Below, in pieces: positions 8,390-14,846 of a stretch of DNA of 16,937 nucleotides. The notes under the pieces were generated by a model. The model had not been told where the DNA came from, searched no databases, and was given only the letters and a program-made list of their open reading frames with translations. The number at the start of each line of letters is the position of its first letter. Position 1 is the first letter of the stretch. This stretch comes from CAYFVR01 sp046541515 (GTDB lineage: Bacteria > Desulfobacterota > Desulfobacteria > Desulfobacterales > Desulfococcaceae). The stretch covers positions 1 to 16,937 of the forward strand of contig JBKHDD010000107.1 in NCBI GenBank assembly GCA_046541515.1, read 5' to 3'. The position numbers and the translations under genes are program-made.

Positions 8390-8824
8390 TTACAGATGTT
8401 TTTTGATCCGGTCCCACAGGCCGCCGCCCACCATCTGGTCGGCCGCGCCCAAGATTTTACGAATCAGATCCAGGGCGTCGCCGTCCCCCGCCCAGTGGCG
8501 GCGGATCAGCTCCGGGTCGCTCTGGTTCACCAATTCGTTGAGCACGTAGGCGGCCAGGGCAATGTCGTCCAGGTAGCCGATGGGGCCGAGAAAGGCTTCC
8601 GGCAGCAGGTCGATGGGGGAGATGAAATAGGCGAGCGCGCCAATCAGCTTCAGCTTGTGGGCCGGCGGCACGTCCGAATCCAGCGTCAAACACCAGAGCA
8701 GATAAAACAAATCCGGCCCGGCCATGAGGATTTCGGCCCATTTATGGTTGCGGCCTTCCTCGGTTTCGGCCCAGGCCAGAATCCGTTTTCGGAATTTTCG
8801 GTAAAACTTTTCCTCGTCGGCCAT
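8390..8824 (-). CDS. YkvA family (DUF1232) small membrane-associated protein
   Basis: A 144-residue protein of unknown biochemical role. The DUF1232 core lies at about residues 57-95, with LIGALAYFISPIDLLPEAF and GYLDDIALAAYVL, matching the family pattern Y-x-x-S-P-I-D-x-x-P followed by G-Y-x-D-D. The core is hydrophobic and may sit at or in the membrane; the ends are charged. The ATG at 8822-8824 is chosen because AAGGAG stands 7 nt before it. The much longer open frame upstream lies inside pfaD and is not used. The gene is 74 nt after pfaD and about 24 nt before the pfaA start, so the three are very probably one transcript. Its stop is in the same frame as pfaA. Why a YkvA protein sits between two subunits of a lipid synthase is not known; a link to membrane delivery is only a guess. 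Confidence 0.86.
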   Translation of the reverse strand: MADEEKFYRKFRKRILAWAETEEGRNHKWAEILMAGPDLFYLLWCLTLDSDVPPAHKLKLIGALAYFISPIDLLPEAFLGPIGYLDDIALAAYVLNELVNQSDPELIRRHWAGDGDALDLIRKILGAADQMVGGGLWDRIKKHL

Positions 8825-8898
8825 GGCGTCGCTCCTTTTGTCCAGGGGGCATTGGGGCTCAAAGGCGAGCGGACCCGAAGGGCGAAAGCGGACCCGGG

Positions 8899-10557
8899 TC
8901 ACCGGGCTTCTCCCAAGATTTCGGCAAGGGAGGCGTCTGGCAGCGGGGCGAAGGCGGACGCGCCGGGCGGGAGGCTCACCCCTTGCTGGCGAAGCCATCC
9001 GGCGCGAGTCACCACCGAGGCGCCCACCAGCAGGTTCCGCGCCACGGTCACGGTCCGCCGTTCTTCGGGCCGCTCCAAAAAGGTGCCCTTGACCCATTCG
9101 TTGAAGGCCCCCATGGCCGGGCCGCACCAGACCTGGTAGTCCATGGCCCGCTCCGGGTTGCCGGAGACGGCCCAGCGGGAGGACTGGCCGAGGTAGGAGC
9201 GGAAAACCAGCGCCATGCGGTGTTTGAGGTCGGTTTCGGCCCGCGCGTTCTGCCGGGGGTCCCGTTGTTCGAAAAAGGCGCGGGTCTGCTCCCAGGCGTC
9301 TTCGAAACGGGTCCGGAAAAAATTCTTTTCCAGGAGAGCCCGCTGATCCTCGGGAATCTCCTCCCAGCGGGAATGGCGGCTGTAAAGGTCGTAGAGCTTG
9401 CCCGCCCGGGGCGCGAACATGGTGCCGCGCTTGAGCACCTGCACTTTGACGCCCATCTCGAACATGTCGGCGGCCGGGGCCATGGTCACGTCGGCCTGGC
9501 CCGCCTCGGCCAGCATCTCCCGCACCCGGGGAGAGGTGCCCGCCTCCACGCACGCCTGGTTCACCGAGCCGGTCACCAGGTAGGCGGCCCCCATGGCAAA
9601 GGCGGCGGCGGCCGATTCCGGGGTGGCGATCCCGCCGCCCAGGCCAACCGGCAACGGATGGGAAAAGCCGTGCTTTCGGCGCATCCGGTCGCGCAGGGCG
9701 ATCATGGTGGGCAGCAACGCCAGAGCGGGCCGGTTGTCGGTGTGGCCGCCGGAGTCGGCCTCGGCGGTCAGCGCCTCGGCCACGGGAATTTCCCGGGACA
9801 GCTCGGCGGCTTCCGGGGGGATCTTCCCGGCTTCGAGCAATTTCTTGAGAATTTTTTCGGGCGGCGGCGAAAAGAATCGTTCCGCCACTTCCACCCGAGA
9901 CACCTTGGCCACCACCCGATTGGGGCAGACCACCCGGCCGTCCGCGCCCCGATGAATCCCGGCCAGCCGGTAGCGGACCAGCGGCTCGGTGAGGGCCAGA
10001 TAGGCCGACGCGCTCACCAGCCTCACGCCTTTGCGCAGGTAGAGATCGACGATGGCGTTTTCCAGGTCGGGATCGTTGGGGCTGTGGATCAGATTGCTGC
10101 CGAAGGGCCGGTCGCCCAGTTGCGATTGCATCCGGTCCACCGCCGCTTCCACGTCCGCCGGAGCCATGCCGGCGGCGCCGAAAAAGCCGATCATCCCGGC
10201 CCGGCCCATGGCCACCACCATTTCCACCGATGTGATGCCGTTGGCCATGGCGCCGGCCACGTAGGGATAGCGAAGTCCGAAGGCACGGGTGAATCCGGCG
10301 TCCCCCATGTCCCGGGGGTGAAGGGGCGGCGCGTAGCCCAGCAGAGGTTGGTCTAGCGGGTCCGCCCCGCTCGGCGGCGGGTCGCCCAGATGGGCGGTTC
10401 CGTTTTGGGCCACGGCCGTTTCTCCGTTTCCGCCGATCACAAAAATGGGGCGGTCCAGCTGGCGAAGGGCGGCGATGAATGCGTCCGTCCCGAATTGGGG
10501 CGGGGTTCCGTTCTGCCGCCAAAAGGCGGCGGACGGAAAGGCGGTTTGGGACGCCAC
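8899..10557 (-). CDS. pfaD: PfaD-like trans-acting enoyl reductase (FMN TIM barrel)
   Basis: PfaD reduces the enoyl double bond of chains held on the synthase ACPs, using FMN. The 552-residue product has the family layout: a short N-terminal part, then a nitronate-monooxygenase-like TIM barrel with AGAMANGITS (101-110), the FMN-region motif EADSGGHTDNRP (266-277) and GLGGGIATPESAAAAFAMGA with VTGSVNQACVEAGTS (305-342), and a C-terminal part unique to PfaD ending in DYQVWCGPAMGAFNEWVKG (473-491). The GTG at 10555-10557 is preferred because AAGGAG stands 8 nt before it and the length then fits the family. The longer GTG start at 10657-10659 adds 34 residues and has no good ribosome site. It is the first gene of the pfaD-ykvA-pfaA unit. 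Its presence implies that an enoyl intermediate is made, although the DH in PfaA looks impaired. Confidence 0.93.
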   Translation of the reverse strand: MASQTAFPSAAFWRQNGTPPQFGTDAFIAALRQLDRPIFVIGGNGETAVAQNGTAHLGDPPPSGADPLDQPLLGYAPPLHPRDMGDAGFTRAFGLRYPYVAGAMANGITSVEMVVAMGRAGMIGFFGAAGMAPADVEAAVDRMQSQLGDRPFGSNLIHSPNDPDLENAIVDLYLRKGVRLVSASAYLALTEPLVRYRLAGIHRGADGRVVCPNRVVAKVSRVEVAERFFSPPPEKILKKLLEAGKIPPEAAELSREIPVAEALTAEADSGGHTDNRPALALLPTMIALRDRMRRKHGFSHPLPVGLGGGIATPESAAAAFAMGAAYLVTGSVNQACVEAGTSPRVREMLAEAGQADVTMAPAADMFEMGVKVQVLKRGTMFAPRAGKLYDLYSRHSRWEEIPEDQRALLEKNFFRTRFEDAWEQTRAFFEQRDPRQNARAETDLKHRMALVFRSYLGQSSRWAVSGNPERAMDYQVWCGPAMGAFNEWVKGTFLERPEERRTVTVARNLLVGASVVTRAGWLRQQGVSLPPGASAFAPLPDASLAEILGEAR

Positions 10558-10565
10558 TGCGAATT

Positions 10566-10571
10566 CTCCTT
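10566..10571 (-). promoter_or_regulatory. pfaD ribosome binding site that fixes the GTG start
   Basis: AAGGAG on the minus strand, 8 nt before GTG at 10555-10557. It is the only strong site near any candidate start of pfaD and decides for the 552-residue form. Confidence 0.75.
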
Positions 10572-10573
10572 GC

Positions 10574-10650
10574 TTCGGCCCGACGTCGTCCCGCCCGAAG
10601 CGGATCGTCGATGGCGGCGACGGTTTCGCCGAACAAACCGGCGGGCCGAA
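10574..10650 (-). promoter_or_regulatory. foldable leader of pfaD (closing stem with two inner hairpins)
   Basis: In the untranslated leader (if the GTG at 10557 is the start), TTCGGCCCG (10650-10642 on the minus strand) is perfectly complementary to CGGGCCGAA (10582-10574). Inside lie CGGTTT/AAACCG (10640-10621) and CCGC/GCGG with a TTCGG loop (10603-10591). The closing stem ends 2 nt before the AAGGAG ribosome site. This could be a regulatory three-way junction. In GC-rich DNA such pairings also arise by chance, and no known riboswitch consensus is recognised. Confidence 0.32.
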
Positions 10651-10710
10651 AACTAACACGTTGAAATCTCGGAAAATTGACCAAATGACGGAATTGAGAC
10701 TAAATCACTG

Positions 10711-10739
10711 ACACTACTGAAAATATCGATGCATGTCAA
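10711..10739 (-). promoter_or_regulatory. sigma70-like promoter for pfaD-ykvA-pfaA
   Basis: On the minus strand a perfect -35 box TTGACA (10739-10734) is followed by a 17-nt spacer and TAGTGT (10716-10711), which keeps the key T-A-x-x-x-T of the -10 box. The expected start of transcription is near 10704, giving a leader of about 147 nt before GTG 10557. The stretch is AT-richer than its surroundings. Confidence 0.55.
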
Positions 10740-10908
10740 GAACTCCGCCGCGCTTCTTGGGAGGGTTTTCCCGTCCACCCCGGGGTTTCCATTTTTCGTT
10801 CGGCTTCGGGGGGACGGCTCCGACGTATCGGTCTCCGCCTTGACTTTCGGGGCGGCATGGGCGAAGAGGGAGACACCGAAGGGGTTTTACTTTCTGGCGG
10901 ATCGGGCG
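10740..10908. other. intergenic stretch between the divergent units
   Basis: The divergent gap from 10558 to 10974 holds the pfa promoter and leader on the left and an inverted repeat on the right. In this middle part no gene is supported. A TTGACT at 10840-10845 has no convincing -10 box at the right distance, so the promoter of the rightward pair was not found. Confidence 0.5.
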
Positions 10909-10929
10909 CCGGTCCGGGAATCGGACCGG
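10909..10929 (+). promoter_or_regulatory. perfect inverted repeat upstream of the CoA-hydrolase/GNAT gene
   Basis: CCGGTCCG and CGGACCGG are exact complements around a five-base loop GGAAT. The repeat ends 30 nt before the AAGGAG ribosome site at 10960-10965. There is no T-run on either side, so it is not an intrinsic terminator. It could be an operator for a dimeric regulator or a leader hairpin. Confidence 0.4.
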
Positions 10930-10974
10930 TAAATGGAGACGGTTTCCCTGCCGGCGCAAAAGGAGCGAAATTTC

Positions 10975-12870
10975 ATGAATTTGAAGGAATATTGTCCGGA
11001 AAAGGTGGTGAGCGCCGAAACCGCGATCGCCCAGATCAAGCGGGGAAGCCGGGTGTTTATCGGCACCGGCTGCGGGGAACCGCAGCACCTGATCCGGACC
11101 ATGGTGGCGGACATGAACATGCAGGACATCATGGTGTACCAGATGCTGTCCTCCACCTTCAGCGAATACATCGACAACGATTCTTTTCTCAAGCGGTTTT
11201 CCCTGAAGCTGTTTTTCATCAGCCGGGCCATCCGGAAGGCGGCGGCGGAAGGAAAGCTGGATTACATTCCCACCTATCTCAGCCAGATACCCACCCTTTT
11301 TTACAGCCAGCGCATCGGGCTGGACGTGGCGCTGATTCAGGTGAGCCCCCCGGACAAGTTCGGCTATTGCAGCCTGGGCGTTTCCGTGGACATCACCCGG
11401 GCCGGAATGGAGTCCAGCCGGATCGTCATCGCCCAGGTCAACCCCCGCATGCCCAAGACCTGGGGCGACAGTTTCGCCCACGTGGACGAAATCGACTTTC
11501 TGGTCCAGCACGACGAGCCGCTGGTGGAAGCGCCCCAGCACATCAAGCACAGCGAGGTGATCCGCCGCATCGGCATGTTCGTCTCCGAGGTGGTGGAGGA
11601 CGAGGCCACCATTCAGGTGGGATTCGGTCACCTGCCCAACGCCATCGTGCCCTTTTTGGACAAAAAGCGGGACCTGGGGATTCACACCCAGGTCATCACC
11701 GACGGCCTGCTGCCATTGCTGAAAAAGAAGGTGATCACCAACCGGAAAAAAACGCTGATCCCCGGCCGGGTGGTGGCTTCCCTCTGCATGGGCACCCGGG
11801 AACTGTACGATTTCGTGGACAGCAACCCGATGTTTTATTTCCGGTCTTCGGATTACGTAAACGACCCGACCATTATCGCCCGGAACGACAATCTCATCTC
11901 CATCTCCTCCGCCCTGGAGGTGGATTTGACCGGCCAGGTCTGTTCCGATTCCATTGGAAATATTTTCTACAGCGGCATCGGCGACCAGGTCGACTTCCTG
12001 CGGGGCGCGGCCATGTCCAAGGGCGGTTTTTCGATCATCGCCCTGCCCTCCACCGCAGATAACGGACGGGTTTCCCGGATCGTGCCCAGCCTGTCCGAAG
12101 GGGCCGGCGTGGCCACCACCCGCGCCGACGTGGACATCGTCATCACCGAATACGGCATCGCCGAACTTCAGGGAAAGTCGATCTACCAGCGGGTGATGGA
12201 GCTGACCCAGATCGCCCATCCCAAATTCCGGGAAGAGCTGATCGACGAGGCCAAAAAGCGGAAGTTCATTTTTGCCGACCAATTGCCGCCTTCCACCGAG
12301 GACCTGATTTTCCTTGAAGGCTACAAATCGACCTACCAGCTGAAAAACGGGAAGACCCTCCTGGTCCGCCCGGTCTTTCCCTCGGACGAATTTGCCTACC
12401 GGAATTTTTTCTACTCCCTCCAGGAGAAGACCATCTACTACCGGTTTTTCTACAAGATGAAGATCTTCTCCCACGAGGTGCTGCAACGGCAGTACGCCAG
12501 CGTGGACTACAAGCGAAACATGTCGCTGATCGGCCTGGTCCAGCGCCGCCGACATCAGGAAATCGTGGCCATCGGCTCTTACGCCGAGGGCGACGACGAT
12601 CGGGCCGAGGTGGCCTTCGTGGTCCGGGAAGACTATCAGGGACAGGGCGTCGCCTCCTACCTGCTGGAGCGAATGGAGATCATTGCCCTTGAAAATGGAT
12701 ACAAGGGATTCATCGCCTCGGTGCTGCGTGAAAACCAGGCCATGACCCACGTCTTCAAAAAACGGTATCCCAACGCCCGGGTGATTTCCAACAGCAGCGA
12801 CGTGATCATCTATATGGACTTCGACGATCCGGAAAAGGCCAAGGCCAAGGCCCGGGAGCCGGAGGTTTGA
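10975..12870 (+). CDS. acetyl-CoA hydrolase/CoA-transferase fused to a Pat-like GNAT domain
   Basis: A 631-residue cytosolic fusion. Residues about 5-445 are an AcetylCoA_hydro/4-hydroxybutyrate CoA-transferase-like pair of domains (VFIGTGCGEPQHLI, ALIQVSPPDKFGYCSLGVSVD, QVGFGHLPNAI, GDQVDFLRGAAMSKGG, TEYGIAELQGKS). Residues about 460-615 are a GNAT domain with the acetyl-CoA loop YQGQGVAS (554-561) and a Pat-like RFFYKMKIFSHEVL region. Such fusions are known in Geobacter-like and sulfate-reducing bacteria; the GNAT part may acetylate protein lysines, but the substrate is unknown. At the expected catalytic Glu of the transferase (family motif like LGIHTE) the protein has Gln239 (DLGIHTQV, codon CAG). 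The ATG at 10975 is chosen because AAGGAG stands 9 nt before it; an ATG at 10933 has none. The stop meets rsmG, so the two are likely co-transcribed. Confidence 0.9.
   Translation: MNLKEYCPEKVVSAETAIAQIKRGSRVFIGTGCGEPQHLIRTMVADMNMQDIMVYQMLSSTFSEYIDNDSFLKRFSLKLFFISRAIRKAAAEGKLDYIPTYLSQIPTLFYSQRIGLDVALIQVSPPDKFGYCSLGVSVDITRAGMESSRIVIAQVNPRMPKTWGDSFAHVDEIDFLVQHDEPLVEAPQHIKHSEVIRRIGMFVSEVVEDEATIQVGFGHLPNAIVPFLDKKRDLGIHTQVITDGLLPLLKKKVITNRKKTLIPGRVVASLCMGTRELYDFVDSNPMFYFRSSDYVNDPTIIARNDNLISISSALEVDLTGQVCSDSIGNIFYSGIGDQVDFLRGAAMSKGGFSIIALPSTADNGRVSRIVPSLSEGAGVATTRADVDIVITEYGIAELQGKSIYQRVMELTQIAHPKFREELIDEAKKRKFIFADQLPPSTEDLIFLEGYKSTYQLKNGKTLLVRPVFPSDEFAYRNFFYSLQEKTIYYRFFYKMKIFSHEVLQRQYASVDYKRNMSLIGLVQRRRHQEIVAIGSYAEGDDDRAEVAFVVREDYQGQGVASYLLERMEIIALENGYKGFIASVLRENQAMTHVFKKRYPNARVISNSSDVIIYMDFDDPEKAKAKAREPEV
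12861..12865 (+). promoter_or_regulatory. rsmG ribosome binding site that fixes the GTG start
   Basis: GGAGG lies within the last codons of the preceding gene, 7 nt before GTG 12873. The TTG at 12867, overlapping the upstream TGA, is only 1 nt away from it and so a poorer start. Confidence 0.65.
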
Positions 12871-12872
12871 GG

Positions 12873-13535
12873 GTGGGCGACCCGGCCTGGCGGGAGCGGG
12901 TGCGGGCGGGGGCCGCCGCGCTGGAGGTGGAGGCCCCCGCCGAAGCCTTGGAGCGGATGGCCCGCCACGCGGAACTGTTGCTGGAATGGAATCGCAAGAT
13001 CAATTTGACCCGAATCACCGACCCGGGTCAAATGGCCATCAAGCATTTCGCCGACTCCCTGGCGCCCGCGCCGCTGATTCCGCCGGACGCCCGGGTGGTG
13101 GACATCGGCGCGGGCGGGGGCTTTCCCGGCATTCCCCTGGCCGCCGTGCTGCCCGCCATCCGGATCACTCTCGTCGACGCGGTGCGGAAAAAAGTCAGCT
13201 TCATTCAACACGTCATTCGTATCTTGGGGCTCGACAACGCAGACGCCCGCCACCTTCGGGCCGAGGAGCTGGCGGCCGAACGCCCGGGGTTTTCCCTGGC
13301 CATCTGCCGGGCCTTGTCCGATCTGCCGGAAATTCTGCGGCTGGCCCGTCCCCTTGTGCGGCGGGGCGGCCGGATTCTGGCGCTCAAGGCCCGCATTTCG
13401 ACGGAGGAATCCGAATTCCTGCCGACCCTGGAAGCCCAGGGAATTTCCGTGAGCGTTCGGCGGTACGCCCTGCCCTTCTTGGGCGACGAGCGCACTTTGA
13501 TTTCCCTGGGACTGCCGGAATCGCCGCCGGCTTAA
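12873..13535 (+). CDS. rsmG: 16S rRNA (guanine-N7) methyltransferase RsmG
   Basis: RsmG (GidB) methylates N7 of G527 in 16S rRNA with S-adenosylmethionine. The 220-residue product has the usual length and motifs: WNRKINLTRITD (39-50), AIKHFADSLAP (55-65), the SAM-binding loop VVDIGAGGGFPGIPLAAVLP (75-94), LVDAVRKKVSFI (100-111) and the C-terminal ALKARISTEE region. GTG 12873 is chosen because of the GGAGG 7 nt upstream. The gene starts 2 nt after the stop of the CoA-hydrolase/GNAT gene, which suggests one transcript. rsmG often stands with mnmG or parA; that context is absent here. Loss of RsmG is known to give low-level streptomycin resistance in other bacteria. Confidence 0.93.
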   Translation: MGDPAWRERVRAGAAALEVEAPAEALERMARHAELLLEWNRKINLTRITDPGQMAIKHFADSLAPAPLIPPDARVVDIGAGGGFPGIPLAAVLPAIRITLVDAVRKKVSFIQHVIRILGLDNADARHLRAEELAAERPGFSLAICRALSDLPEILRLARPLVRRGGRILALKARISTEESEFLPTLEAQGISVSVRRYALPFLGDERTLISLGLPESPPA

Positions 13536-13551
13536 TTCCAAATGCAATATC

Positions 13552-13590
13552 GCTCCTCCAGAATTAAGGAGGGGCGCATCCCATGCGCCC
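13552..13590. repeat. two adjacent hairpins between convergent rsmG and mutY
   Basis: First hairpin: GCTCCTCC (13552-13559) with GGAGGGGC (13568-13575), one wobble pair, eight-base loop. Second: GGGCGCAT (13572-13579) with ATGCGCCC (13583-13590), perfect, loop CCC. They share bases 13572-13575, so only one can form fully at a time. Only TT follows the second, so it is a weak intrinsic terminator at best. The GC palindrome also resembles dispersed REP-like elements. The rest of the 174-nt gap (13536-13709) shows nothing else clear. Confidence 0.4.
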
Positions 13591-13709
13591 TTGCCCATTC
13601 GACTTCCTTGTCCATTTGAAATTCCAAGGTGAACGGGTCCGGCTTCAAGTCGGATTTCTCCGGAATCCGCGCCGATTCCCCTCCCCCGTTCCGCGAAACC
13701 CAATTTCCT

Positions 13710-14846
13710 CTAGTCCGTCCCTTTTCCGATGGAAATTTTTCCTCCGTTGGCCAGCAGCGCAAAAACCTTGAGCGCCGCGCCGTGAAAGGGCGGTTCACCG
13801 CCGGCCCCGGGTTCGATCCAGCGAACCGTTTCGCCTTCGGCGGGAAGCGGACCGTTTCCCATGTCCACGCAACGGAACACCTGCTTCTCCAGACGAAAAT
13901 GGGTGTAGACGTGATGGACGGTCCCCAGCAACTCCGCGGCCACGCCCCCGGCCAGGCCGAAGCGGTCCTGGAGCATTTGCGTCAGAACCGAAGCCGGACA
14001 TTCCCCCTTGGCCAGCGAAACGGTGGGAAACTCCCAGAGGCCGCCCAGCAGCCCCTCCACCGGTCGGCGGACCACCAGCACCCGGCCGTGCCGGGCAAGC
14101 ACCGCCGCGGCCTGAACGCGCAGCGGAATCGCTTTCTTTTTCGCGCGGCGGGGATAGTCGGCCGCCACGTCGTCCCGAAAGGCCCGGCAGTCCCCCGCCA
14201 GCGGACAGGCGGGGCAGTCCGGATTTCGGGGCGTGCACGCCATCGCCCCCAGCTCCATGAGGGCCTGATTCGCGTCGGCCGGGGCCTCGGGGTCCAGGAT
14301 TCGCTGGCTCAGTTCCCGAAAGGCCGGATGGGCCGTGGATTGGTTGACGGGTTGCTCCATCCGGAACAGGCGGGCAAGCACCCGCTTCACGTTGCCGTCC
14401 ACCACCGCGCAAGGCCGACCGAAGGCGATGGAAAGCACGGCCGCCGCGATGTATTCCCCCACGCCGGGCAGGCTTCGAAAGACTTCCAGGGTGTCCGGCA
14501 CCCGTCCGCCCAATTCGGAAACCACCTGGTTCGCCGCCTTGTGGAAATTCCGCGCCCGGGCGTAGTAGCCCAGGCCCTCCCACATTTTCAAGACCGTTTC
14601 CAGATCGGCGGCGGCCAAGTCCCGGATCGTGGGAAACCGTTCCATGAAGCGATGAAAATAGGGGCGAACGGTCTCCACCCGCGTCTGTTGGAGCATCACC
14701 TCCGACAGCCAGATGGCGTAGGGGTCTGCGGTGTTTCGCCAGGGCAGATCGCGGCGATGGCTTCGGTACCAGGCCAATAGTCGCGTCCGGATGCGGAAAA
14801 AATGGTCGTCGTCGAGTTGGCGGATCGGATCGGGATTGCGGGTCAT
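13710..14846 (-). CDS. mutY: A/G-specific adenine DNA glycosylase MutY
   Basis: MutY removes adenine mispaired with 8-oxoguanine in DNA. The 378-residue protein is full length: catalytic Glu49 in WLSEVMLQQTRV, helix-hairpin-helix LPGVGEYIAAAVLSIAFG (126-143), catalytic Asp150 in VVDGNVKR, and the 4Fe-4S ligands Cys204, Cys211, Cys214 and Cys220 with the spacing C-x6-C-x2-C-x5-C. The C-terminal Nudix-like 8-oxoG domain is at about 243-365 (GGLWEFPTV, HHVYTHFRLEKQVF). The ATG at 14844-14846 overlaps the TGA of the upstream nitroreductase-like gene as ATGA and no strong ribosome site is seen, so translation is probably coupled. The open frame goes on upstream but lies inside the neighbour. It converges with rsmG. 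Confidence 0.95.
   Translation of the reverse strand: MTRNPDPIRQLDDDHFFRIRTRLLAWYRSHRRDLPWRNTADPYAIWLSEVMLQQTRVETVRPYFHRFMERFPTIRDLAAADLETVLKMWEGLGYYARARNFHKAANQVVSELGGRVPDTLEVFRSLPGVGEYIAAAVLSIAFGRPCAVVDGNVKRVLARLFRMEQPVNQSTAHPAFRELSQRILDPEAPADANQALMELGAMACTPRNPDCPACPLAGDCRAFRDDVAADYPRRAKKKAIPLRVQAAAVLARHGRVLVVRRPVEGLLGGLWEFPTVSLAKGECPASVLTQMLQDRFGLAGGVAAELLGTVHHVYTHFRLEKQVFRCVDMGNGPLPAEGETVRWIEPGAGGEPPFHGAALKVFALLANGGKISIGKGTD

Noticed and set aside
8825..10684. Upstream part of the long open frame that ends with ykvA
   Set aside because: It overlaps pfaD in another frame, while ykvA has its own AAGGAG and ATG at 8824.
10840..10868. TTGACT as a promoter for the rightward genes
   Set aside because: The bases at the proper -10 distance (GAAGAG) do not resemble TATAAT.
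10714..12750. Minus-strand open frame of 678 codons opposite the CoA-hydrolase/GNAT gene
   Set aside because: The plus strand carries an unmistakable two-domain protein with a good ribosome site; the antisense reading shows no family features.
13533..13709. Minus-strand reading between rsmG and mutY that looks slightly protein-like near its end
   Set aside because: It has no start signal of its own, overlaps hairpins, and matches no family I recognise.
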